A DNA stretch of 23,271 nucleotides from CAYSNP01 sp964432485 (GTDB taxonomy: Bacteria; Bacillota; Clostridia; Christensenellales; DTU072), in NCBI GenBank assembly GCA_964432485.1, contig CAYSNP010000028.1, forward strand, positions 1-23,271. Reading direction: 5' to 3'. Position 1 is the stretch's first letter. Every line of letters begins with the position of its first letter. A program made the translations under genes and the position numbers. Shown piece by piece: positions 15,717-22,509 of this stretch. The notes beneath the pieces are model-generated. The model saw only the letters and a list, made by a program, of their open reading frames with translations, was not told where the DNA came from and ran no database searches.

Positions 15717-16277
15717 TTATTTTTCGTTTATACTTCTTAGTAACAAATCTTTGTCGCTATTCTCCACATATTCTATTATAGCTTTTGCAGCCTTATTAAA
15801 TACGGTATCCAGTTGCTTTGCTTCTTCTTTATTGTATTTGCTAAGCACAAAACCTGCTAAATCGCCGCTAACATCCTTGCCAATGCCTACCCGTATCCTT
15901 AAAAAGTCTTGACTCCCAATGGTGTTGATAATATTGCGCATACCGTTGTGAGTGCCCGCTCCGCCTTCGGCTCTGCAACGCAAAGAGGGTAGCGGCAGAT
16001 CAATGTCGTCATATACAATCACCAAATCAGAGGGAGCACTTTTATATTTTGCCAGCAAGCTGGCTACCGCCTCGCCGCTGTTGTTCATATAAGTTTGCGG
16101 TTTTGCCAAAATTACTCCGTCCGCTATGCTTGCCCTTGCGGTAAGGCTGGCGCACTCCTTATTCTTTAACTTAACACCTAAAGACCGGGCTATTTTGTCT
16201 ATTACCTCAAAACCTGAATTATGATAGGTCCTTTGATATTTCTTACCCTTATTGCCCAAGCCTACAATTATCTTCAT
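15717..16277 (-). CDS. pth: peptidyl-tRNA hydrolase
   Basis: Cleaves the ester bond of peptidyl-tRNAs released prematurely from ribosomes, recycling tRNA in the cytoplasm. 186 residues, normal for bacterial Pth. Signature parts are IVGLGN at residues 4-9, the catalytic His19 in T-Y-H-N-S-G-F, KPQTYMNNSGEAV (59-71), the DDIDLP segment (90-95) and GGAGTHNG (105-112) containing the conserved Asn. Two signature positions are unusual: Lys10 replaces the usual Pro of G-L-G-N-P-G, and Tyr18 replaces the usual Arg before the catalytic His. The ATG at 16277 lies 29 nt inside the end of tadA, with only a weak, distant GAGAGG, which suggests translational coupling. mfd follows after 1 nt. Confidence 0.96.
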   Translation of the reverse strand: MKIIVGLGNKGKKYQRTYHNSGFEVIDKIARSLGVKLKNKECASLTARASIADGVILAKPQTYMNNSGEAVASLLAKYKSAPSDLVIVYDDIDLPLPSLRCRAEGGAGTHNGMRNIINTIGSQDFLRIRVGIGKDVSGDLAGFVLSKYNKEEAKQLDTVFNKAAKAIIEYVENSDKDLLLRSINEK

Positions 16278-16737
16278 AATTTGCTTTCTTTGCCTCTCTT
16301 TGTTTACTAAAAAAGTTGCTTATTAGCTCCCCGCATTCGGCTTGCAATATCCCGCCCGTCACTTGCACTTTATGATTAAGCCTATTGTCCTGCAGTAAGC
16401 TATACATAGAGGTTGCACCTCCGCCTTTAGGCTCTTTTGCACCATATACCACTCTTGAAAGTCTAGCCTTTAGCATAGCTCCGCAGCACATTATGCAAGG
16501 CTCTATTGTAACATAAAGGGTAGCTTTGTCAAGATAAGTGCCTAGCTTTCCAATGGCTTTTTCCATTGCAAGCATTTCTGCATGCAGCAAAGCATTTTGC
16601 TTTTGCTGTACTTTATTATGAGCTTTGGCTATAACTTTACCTTGATATACTACAACTGCTCCTATGGGCACTTCGTTTTCGTCAAATGCTTTATGTGCTT
16701 CTTTTAATGCTTCAGCCATAAAAGATGAATCTAACAC
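16249..16737 (-). CDS. tadA: tRNA-specific adenosine deaminase
   Basis: Zinc-dependent deaminase converting adenosine 34 to inosine in tRNA-Arg(ACG), needed to read CGN codons. 162 residues from a GTG at 16737. The H-A-E active site is at residues 52-54 (Glu54 the proton shuttle), and the second zinc motif P-C-I-M-C lies at 80-84. The family G-A-M-L-K-A-R-L-S-R and V-Y-G-A segments follow. The GTG overlaps the last base of the upstream stop (TAGTG), and GGAGGAGG lies about 13 nt before it. The in-frame ATG at 16719 fits the family's usual start but has no nearby ribosome binding site. The last ~10 codons overlap the start of pth in another frame and form a non-conserved tail. Confidence 0.95.
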   Translation of the reverse strand: MLDSSFMAEALKEAHKAFDENEVPIGAVVVYQGKVIAKAHNKVQQKQNALLHAEMLAMEKAIGKLGTYLDKATLYVTIEPCIMCCGAMLKARLSRVVYGAKEPKGGGATSMYSLLQDNRLNHKVQVTGGILQAECGELISNFFSKQREAKKANYEDNCRLGQ

Positions 16738-17570
16738 TAGTATCTTGAGTCCTCCTCCAGCTTTTTGCAGATTTCGACAGCCAACTCCAAGCTGCCTTTA
16801 TGCTGTGCATACAAGTTGTCCAACTGCCCCATAGGATAGGGATGAGGTGAGCTATCACTCCCCACTTCAATGGTCAGCCCCAGCCTTTTGTACATAAGGG
16901 TAAAGTAATCTTTAAGCCCTCCCGCGCTCCCTCTGCTTTCCTTCAAAGTGTATCCCAGCTTATCCGCAAACAGCTGCGCCTCCGCCTTATAGCGGGTATC
17001 GTGCTCAAAACCCCAATATACTTCCTCTCCCTTACTATGATAGCATAAACATAGCCCATAGCGGTATCTTTTAAGCAATCTTTTTATAGCTTTAGTTTCT
17101 CTTTCTGAAAAAGGCTTGCTGCCAATGTAGTCGCTGCTCCTTTTATAGCGTACATTAGATAGCCCCGTGCCCCAGCCTGCATCAAAGTTCACATTAAGGT
17201 CTACGCATCTGGCATTGGCTTTCCAAAGAGCAAAGTTTCTGCCTCCATTAATATCTATAAGCTCATATCGCAGCTTTTTATCCGCTACTGTATCTGCTCC
17301 GCCTCGGGCTAAAAACACTCCGTCAGGGTTGAGCAGCGGCACAAAATGAATGGGATAGCTTAGGGAGTATTCTTGTGCTAGCCGACATACTAGATAGCTT
17401 GTAATATACTCTCTGGCGTGAATTGACGCAGTAACCAATATCCCGCCGCCCAAGGCGTCATTGCCCTTTTTTATCATAATCAAAGGGTTGTTTAGATAGG
17501 TTAAACCTAACAGATGTGCACTGCCCCCTATTTTTTTTACATAAGTATAAAGTTCCCCATTGTCTTGCAT
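16737..17570 (-). CDS. M14 zinc peptidase, probable gamma-D-glutamyl-diaminopimelate peptidase type
   Basis: 277-residue peptidase of the carboxypeptidase A-like M14 fold. Zinc ligands His51 and Glu54 (I-H-A-R-E-Y) and His178 are visible, and the catalytic Glu235 lies in L-T-I-E-V-G. The substrate-arginine of classical carboxypeptidases is missing: the motif reads D-L-N-V-N-F-D-A-G-W. Together with Y-I-G-x-x-P-F-S-E-x-E-T, this is the pattern of the M14C branch acting on peptidoglycan stem peptides (gamma-D-Glu-mDAP endopeptidases). No signal peptide is seen, so a cytoplasmic role in recycling or degrading imported muropeptides is more likely than secretion; this is inference. The gene starts 22 nt after rlmH without a clear ribosome binding site, and its TAG stop shares a base with the tadA GTG. 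Confidence 0.88.
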   Translation of the reverse strand: MQDNGELYTYVKKIGGSAHLLGLTYLNNPLIMIKKGNDALGGGILVTASIHAREYITSYLVCRLAQEYSLSYPIHFVPLLNPDGVFLARGGADTVADKKLRYELIDINGGRNFALWKANARCVDLNVNFDAGWGTGLSNVRYKRSSDYIGSKPFSERETKAIKRLLKRYRYGLCLCYHSKGEEVYWGFEHDTRYKAEAQLFADKLGYTLKESRGSAGGLKDYFTLMYKRLGLTIEVGSDSSPHPYPMGQLDNLYAQHKGSLELAVEICKKLEEDSRY

Positions 17571-17592
17571 AGTTTATTATATGTAAGGGAAG

Positions 17593-18060
17593 CTACTTGT
17601 GATAGATAATATTTTCCTTTATTGTAAAAGCTCTATATAATTGTTCTGCTATTATTACCCTTGCCAACTGGTGCGGATAAGTTAGCTTGCCCAGCGAAAG
17701 TATAATATCCGCTCTATCCTTAACCATAGGGCTAAGCCCGTATGAGCCGCCTATCAAAAAGCTAGTCTCGCTTTTGCCTTCACTTGCCAATTTTCCCAAT
17801 AATCTTGAAAAATCCTCGCTAGACAGAGTTTGCCCTTCTTTATCCAGGGCAATAATTACTCCTTTTGCACAAGAAAGCAGCCTTTCGCCCTCTTTTTCTA
17901 TAATTAAAGCTACAGGAGTGCCTTTTCGCTCTCTTTCTTCCGCTACTTCGGTAACTTTAACAAGTGCAAAACGAGATAGCCTTTTAAGATACTCTTCAAC
18001 TGCGACTTGAAAATAGCCCTCTTTTAGAGTACCTACGCTAATTATGTTACACTTTAGCAT
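17593..18060 (-). CDS. rlmH: 23S rRNA (pseudouridine-1915-N3)-methyltransferase RlmH
   Basis: SPOUT-class methyltransferase that methylates pseudouridine 1915 in helix 69 of 23S rRNA on the 70S ribosome, using S-adenosylmethionine. 155 residues (family about 155-159). Conserved parts: the start I-I-S-V-G-T-L-K-E-G-Y, the S-adenosylmethionine-binding knot with FLIGGSYGLS near residue 101, L-S-L-G-K-L-T-Y-P-H-Q-L-A-R, and the exact family ending I-Y-H-K. It begins 2 nt after the CPBP gene stop (TAA-CA-ATG), consistent with coupled translation, and is followed by the M14 gene. Confidence 0.97.
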   Translation of the reverse strand: MLKCNIISVGTLKEGYFQVAVEEYLKRLSRFALVKVTEVAEERERKGTPVALIIEKEGERLLSCAKGVIIALDKEGQTLSSEDFSRLLGKLASEGKSETSFLIGGSYGLSPMVKDRADIILSLGKLTYPHQLARVIIAEQLYRAFTIKENIIYHK

Positions 18061-18062
18061 TG

Positions 18063-19013
18063 TTAACCATTATAATTCCATAAAAAAGTTGCAACGGTTG
18101 TGATAGCAGTTGTCACAACAGTTGCATAAATAAAACCGTATTCCCACCAGCGGGCTCTTTTTTCCAATTGTAAAGACGGAGCGGGCGCTTCGGGGGCTTC
18201 TTGCCCATAATCTTTATTCAAATTCTGTACTAGCTTAATTCCTTTAACAAGTAAAAAAATCAAAGCAATTAAAAAGATAAAACCGTAAGCTGATATTAAA
18301 TCAAGAAAAGCTTCAAGTCCTTGGTATACCGCAGGTAATTGCTGAGAGGAATAGCCTATTAAAATACTTAATAAATTGTTGGTAAAATGCATTATCATAG
18401 CAGGCACTATGCTTTTGGACTTTAGTGCTATTGCTGTAAAAACCATCCCTCCAAAAATTGCATAGCCAAATTGTAAAGCGTTTTCATGAAATAGGCCGAA
18501 AAAGATGCCGCCTATGATAATTAAAGCTCTTTCGTCCTTTATTCCTTCTATGCTTTTTAAGAATAAACCTCGATTAAATAGCTCTTCGAATATGCCGGGC
18601 AGAATTGCAATGCACAATATCGACATAATCAGCACAAAATTGTCCGAATATATTGTCCCAACGCTGGCAGGTACACGGTAGCCAAAAATCTGCATAATAT
18701 TAATGATAATTGAAGAAATAAAGATTGTGGAAAAGAATAAAACTATGCCTAAGCCAAGGGACAGCGGATAAGTAAGCGGATGAATATTGAAATTGACCCT
18801 AAAATCTCTTTTTATAGAGCCGCTCTCAGGCGCAACCCATTTTTTATAAAGCCAAAGAGGAACTGCTCCCAAAAATATCGCCTGAGAAAGAAAAGTAAAG
18901 GTCCAATCTAAATAATTGTCTGCCATACTTACCATAGACGCTATAATTCTAAGCGTTAAAAATAAACAAATGGAAATAAATATTATTGCGCCCATCTTAA
19001 AAGTCTTTGTCAT
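18063..19013 (-). CDS. CPBP-family intramembrane glutamic protease
   Basis: Polytopic membrane protein, 316 residues from the ATG at 19013. The longer reading from a TTG at 19028 is rejected because GGAGGGG (19016-19022) lies immediately before this ATG. CPBP/Rce1-like motifs are present: Glu143-Glu144-x3-Arg148 (E-E-L-F-N-R), F172-x3-H176 and H209-x2-N212, each in or near a predicted membrane helix. About eight hydrophobic segments are visible, and the last (residues ~292-312) follows a Pro/Ala/Glu-rich cytoplasmic linker. The family cleaves membrane peptides or matures secreted products; the substrate here is unknown and no bacteriocin gene is nearby. It is the first gene of the probable operon running through rlmH to mfd. 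Confidence 0.9.
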   Translation of the reverse strand: MTKTFKMGAIIFISICLFLTLRIIASMVSMADNYLDWTFTFLSQAIFLGAVPLWLYKKWVAPESGSIKRDFRVNFNIHPLTYPLSLGLGIVLFFSTIFISSIIINIMQIFGYRVPASVGTIYSDNFVLIMSILCIAILPGIFEELFNRGLFLKSIEGIKDERALIIIGGIFFGLFHENALQFGYAIFGGMVFTAIALKSKSIVPAMIMHFTNNLLSILIGYSSQQLPAVYQGLEAFLDLISAYGFIFLIALIFLLVKGIKLVQNLNKDYGQEAPEAPAPSLQLEKRARWWEYGFIYATVVTTAITTVATFLWNYNG

Positions 19014-19059
19014 ATCCCCTCCGAGCAAGTAACTTATTAACTTAAATACTCACCTTATA

Positions 19060-19098
19060 AGTATAATTAAGTTTAGCATAATTGACCTATTATATCAA
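19060..19098 (-). promoter_or_regulatory. candidate promoter of the CPBP-rlmH-M14-tadA-pth-mfd operon
   Basis: On the minus strand TTGATA (19098-19093) is followed after 17 nt by TAAACT (19075-19070, four of six consensus bases). A better -10, TATACT, lies at 19065-19060 but has only a weak -35 upstream. Either could serve. The region is shared with the divergent channel promoter. Confidence 0.35.
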
Positions 19099-19125
19099 TA
19101 AGAAAAATGCAAGTTTAATCCAATA

Positions 19126-19154
19126 TTGATATTATGACGCTTTTTTGATATAAT
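19126..19154 (+). promoter_or_regulatory. sigma-A promoter of the mechanosensitive channel gene
   Basis: TTGATA (19126-19131) and perfect TATAAT (19149-19154) with a 17-nt spacer. The ribosome binding site AGGGAGG is at 19186-19192. Confidence 0.82.
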
Positions 19155-19196
19155 ATAGTCAGTATTTATTGGTATACTCGCAACTAGGGAGGATAT

Positions 19197-20462
19197 ATGA
19201 AAGATACTCTTGATAGTGCAATAAGAGCAATATTTGCCGACAGCCATTTATCAGAAAATAATATTCAAATAATAATCGAGCTGTTTTACCTCTTTTTAGG
19301 GATAATTCTGGCGTTTTTGATATTTTTGCTAGCAAAATATGTAATATTATCCTCTCTTAAAAGGGCGGCTGCCCGCACCAAAACTAAAGCGGATGATATG
19401 TTTTTTGAAAGCAAAGGCACTACTCACCTTATAGCTATGCTGCCCGCTTTGGTACTTTATCTATTCTTCCCGCTTATGCCGCTGCTAAGAAAGTATCTGG
19501 AAGTGCTTACAAGTATTTACGCTATACTTATGGGTGTCTTTGCTATCAACTCTTATCTTGATTTAATAAATACCTTTTATGAAAAGAAGCGAAAAGCGGC
19601 AAAACAACGCCCAATCAAAGGCATTATAAGAGCAATAAAAATCATCTTTTTTACCTTTGCGGCAATAATAATTATCTCCCGTCTGTTAGGACAAAGCCCG
19701 CTGATAGTCCTTAGCGGACTGGGTGCCGCAAGCGCAATTGTGCTGCTAATTTTTAAAGATGCCATTTTAGGGATGGTTGCAGGTATCCAAATAGCGTATA
19801 ATGATTTAGTTAGGGTCGGGGACTGGATAGAGATGCCTAAATATGGCGCAGACGGGGATGTGACAGAGATTACCACTACCATTGTCAAGGTAGTCAACTT
19901 TGATAAGACCATTACTACTATCCCCTCTTATGCGCTGGTGTCCGACTCCTTTAAAAATTGGCGGGGAATGCAAAATAGCGGAGGCCGCCGAATCAAAAGG
20001 TCAATATATATTGATGTAGAAAGCGTAGGTTTTTGCAGTGCAGAGCAGTTAGAACAACTGTCTAAGATAGAGTATCTAAAGCACTATATAAAAGAGCGTC
20101 AAAATGAAATTAGCACCTTTAATTTGGAACATAACTTTGATACCGCTTGCCCGGTAAACGGCAGAAGGCAAACTAATATCGGCATTTTTCGCAGATATAT
20201 TAAGGAGTATTTGGACAATCATCTGGGCATCCATCCCAATATGCTAAAAATGGCGCGCCAAATGCCAGCGGAAGGGCAAGGGCTGCCAATGGAAGTTTAT
20301 GCTTTTTCCAATACCACTAAATGGATAGAGTATGAGGGCATAATGAGCGATATTTTTGATCATCTCTATGCTGTGCTCCCTTATTTTGGGCTAAAGGCAT
20401 ATCAACAGCCTTCGGGCAACGATTTGCGCCAAATAAGCAAAAACGCCCCCCTAATCCAATAG
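19197..20462 (+). CDS. YbdG-like mechanosensitive channel of the MscS family
   Basis: 421-residue MscS-family protein that should open on membrane tension during hypo-osmotic shock. Hydrophobic segments lie near residues 24-50, 77-97, 103-125, 145-163 and 168-200. The last is the Gly/Ala-rich pore helix, followed by the cytoplasmic beta domain (V-R-V-G-D-W-I-E, residues 205-212). The segment NWRGMQNSGGRRIKRSI (254-270) is the hallmark of the YbdG branch (E. coli YbdG, a miniconductance channel of similar length), separating it from MscS itself. The ribosome binding site lies 4 nt before the ATG. It is transcribed alone, divergently from the CPBP operon, and converges on glutamate dehydrogenase with a 34-nt gap and no convincing terminator. 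Confidence 0.93.
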   Translation: MKDTLDSAIRAIFADSHLSENNIQIIIELFYLFLGIILAFLIFLLAKYVILSSLKRAAARTKTKADDMFFESKGTTHLIAMLPALVLYLFFPLMPLLRKYLEVLTSIYAILMGVFAINSYLDLINTFYEKKRKAAKQRPIKGIIRAIKIIFFTFAAIIIISRLLGQSPLIVLSGLGAASAIVLLIFKDAILGMVAGIQIAYNDLVRVGDWIEMPKYGADGDVTEITTTIVKVVNFDKTITTIPSYALVSDSFKNWRGMQNSGGRRIKRSIYIDVESVGFCSAEQLEQLSKIEYLKHYIKERQNEISTFNLEHNFDTACPVNGRRQTNIGIFRRYIKEYLDNHLGIHPNMLKMARQMPAEGQGLPMEVYAFSNTTKWIEYEGIMSDIFDHLYAVLPYFGLKAYQQPSGNDLRQISKNAPLIQ

Positions 20463-20496
20463 AAAGGCGCCCCTGCAAAACTAAACTATAGCAACT

Positions 20497-21744
20497 TTAA
20501 GGGAAAATACCTCTAAGTTTCATTGTCATACTAAGGGATTTAAGAGCAATCATATAAGCTGCCATGCGATATGTTACATTTTTGCTTTCCGCAACTTCTA
20601 CTATCTTGTCTAAAGCGGTAATAAGCAACTTTTTCATCCTTTGGTTGACCTCTGCTTCTTCCCACATTAAAGATTGCAGATTTTGCACCCATTCAAAGTA
20701 GCTTACCACTACCCCGCCCGCATTGGCAAGTATATCAGGCATAACAAGTATGCCCCTTTCGGCAAGAATCTTATCTGCTTCTACCGAAGTAGGACCGTTG
20801 GCGGCTTCTACTATGATTTTGGCTTTAATATCGTTTGCGTTGGTATCTATAATTTGGTTTTCTAAAGCGGCGGGAATCAGCACATCACATTCTGCAATTA
20901 AAATATCATCCAGCGGAATCCTTTTGCCTTTAACGTTTACTTTATCCAGCAGCCCATCTCCTTTTTGCCTTATAACTTCGGCTATATCTATACCGTCCTC
21001 ATTATAAATAGCACAGCTTACATCGCTAATACCCACTATTTTTGCACCTTGCTGCGAAAGCAACCTTGCGGTAGTGCTGCCCACATTGCCAAAACCTTGT
21101 ACTATAATGCGTAGCCCTTGTATCTTTATATCCAGCTTTTCCACTATGGCTTTAGTAATAAACATTACGCCTCTGCCTGCAGACTCCTTTCTGCCTAGCG
21201 AGCCGCCAAGAGCCAAAGGCTTGCCTGTAACTACTCCATGTACGGTAGAGCCTGTAAGCATGGAGTAAGTATCCATCATCCAAGCCATAATTTGTTCATT
21301 TGTGTTGACATCAGGTGCAGGTATATCATTTTGCACGCCAATAATAGGCGCAATCATAGAAGTATATCTGCGGGTAAGGCGTTCCAATTCCCCTTTTGAC
21401 AATTTGGTCGGGTCTACGCATATACCCCCTTTTGCTCCGCCATAAGGAATGCCCGCAACTGCGCATTTTAAGCTCATCCAACCTGCAAGAGCTTTAACTT
21501 CGTCCAACTCTGTTCGGGGATGAAATCTAATCCCCCCTTTGCCTGGGCCTCTTACTGTAGAATGCTGTACTCTAAAACCTTTGAATACTTGAATAGAGCC
21601 ATTGTCCATTTCTACGGGGATATATACGGTCAGCTCCCTTTCGGGGTGGCGCAATGTCTCATAATCGTCACGACTATAACCCAATGCCTGCGCTGCCATA
21701 TCTAGATTTGCTTGAAATTGTTCAAATGGGTTGTAATTGCTCAT
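20497..21744 (-). CDS. glutamate dehydrogenase, RocG/GudB type
   Basis: 415-residue hexameric-type dehydrogenase interconverting glutamate and 2-oxoglutarate plus ammonia. The substrate region has K-G-G-I-R-F-H-P (69-76), and the catalytic lysine lies in G-I-P-Y-G-G-A-K-G-G (Lys105), with A-P-D-V-N-T (143-148) following. The Rossmann domain carries G-F-G-N-V-G (217-222). N-terminal and C-terminal ends match the family, so it is complete. Cofactor preference cannot be settled from motifs alone, but the RocG/GudB branch is generally NAD-dependent and catabolic. In an anaerobe it would link amino-acid fermentation to 2-oxoglutarate supply. A 5' leader of ~65 nt with AGAGG about 13 nt before the ATG is predicted. 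No arginine catabolic genes lie alongside. Confidence 0.97.
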   Translation of the reverse strand: MSNYNPFEQFQANLDMAAQALGYSRDDYETLRHPERELTVYIPVEMDNGSIQVFKGFRVQHSTVRGPGKGGIRFHPRTELDEVKALAGWMSLKCAVAGIPYGGAKGGICVDPTKLSKGELERLTRRYTSMIAPIIGVQNDIPAPDVNTNEQIMAWMMDTYSMLTGSTVHGVVTGKPLALGGSLGRKESAGRGVMFITKAIVEKLDIKIQGLRIIVQGFGNVGSTTARLLSQQGAKIVGISDVSCAIYNEDGIDIAEVIRQKGDGLLDKVNVKGKRIPLDDILIAECDVLIPAALENQIIDTNANDIKAKIIVEAANGPTSVEADKILAERGILVMPDILANAGGVVVSYFEWVQNLQSLMWEEAEVNQRMKKLLITALDKIVEVAESKNVTYRMAAYMIALKSLSMTMKLRGIFP

Positions 21745-21815
21745 ATATTATTTTTTTCCTCTTATAAAAAATAAGTGCTAATAGTGTCTTTAATAAGTTA
21801 TCAATTTTGTTTTTT

Positions 21816-21844
21816 ATTATACACTAAAGAAAAATATGGCACAA
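21816..21844 (-). promoter_or_regulatory. candidate promoter of glutamate dehydrogenase
   Basis: On the minus strand TATAAT (21821-21816) is perfect. The -35 at 17 nt, TTGTGC (21844-21839), matches only TTG. It fits the 127-nt gap upstream of the gene, where no terminator for the preceding GDPD-like gene is seen, so read-through is also possible. Confidence 0.5.
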
Positions 21845-21871
21845 GTAATAAGAGGCAATGCGCAAAAAAAA

Positions 21872-22507
21872 CTAATTATTTTTAAGATTTAAGGCTATAT
21901 CCACAATATTTGTTGTGATATTGGCAAGCTCCTCTCGGGCAAGTAACTCTGCCAATCTTTCCTTATTGTCTACCGTATAAAGAGATAAAGGCAGCTTCAG
22001 CTCCTTTGCCTTATCTAAAAAAGCGTTGTCCACACTTTTGTAATTTAAGTTAAGCCCTTTTATATGCTTATTGTCCAAAAGGGCAATCTTTTCTTTAATC
22101 AGTGCCAGATTTGCCGCAGTTACTCTAACGGGAAAGAAAAAAGAGGCATTAAGATATATATCCCCAAAAGTAGCCTGCTCAATATCCTTTTTGCTGACTG
22201 CTCCGGTAAAGTAAAGCCTGTCTTGCACATTGTGCAAAAGGGCAAGTTCGGTTATATACTTGACTAAACCTTTTCTTTTTACATCACAATTGACTAAAAA
22301 GTCAGTTTCTTTTAAGTAGTCAAAAACAAAAGAAAGCGGTAAAGCTCGGCGATATAGCAGCTTTGGCAAATGGGCAATATATAAAATGCCCGCTCGCATA
22401 TAGATATCCACTTCTATAGCGTCAACTTTGTAATCTTTTATTATTTCAAAATATTGCGGGCTGTTGCGCCCTGAGCCAAGCGCACCGCCATGAGCAGTAA
22501 TTAGCAT
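21872..22507 (-). CDS. glycerophosphodiester phosphodiesterase-like protein, active site partly altered
   Basis: 211 residues with the outline of a GDPD TIM barrel, which hydrolyses glycerophosphodiesters to glycerol-3-phosphate and an alcohol. The start ITAHGG corresponds to the family's HRG motif with Arg replaced by Gly. The E-N-T motif is reduced to R-N-S-P. The metal-binding E-V-D (near residue 33) is kept, and the second His survives in I-A-H-L, where the family usually has H-D. The end N-I-T-T-N matches the usual final strand, T-D-x-P. It is shorter than typical GDPDs (about 240). It may have a different substrate or reduced activity. AAGGAG lies 8 nt before the ATG, inside the preceding PHP gene, whose stop is 2 nt away, so the two are translated together. 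Confidence 0.75.
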   Translation of the reverse strand: MLITAHGGALGSGRNSPQYFEIIKDYKVDAIEVDIYMRAGILYIAHLPKLLYRRALPLSFVFDYLKETDFLVNCDVKRKGLVKYITELALLHNVQDRLYFTGAVSKKDIEQATFGDIYLNASFFFPVRVTAANLALIKEKIALLDNKHIKGLNLNYKSVDNAFLDKAKELKLPLSLYTVDNKERLAELLAREELANITTNIVDIALNLKNN

Positions 22508-22509
22508 AG

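Noticed and set aside
20420..20500. Terminator between the channel and glutamate dehydrogenase genes
   Set aside because: On the minus strand a CGCC/GGCG stem precedes TTTTT, but the stem is only 4-5 bp with an 18-nt loop and lies inside the channel gene; too weak to list.
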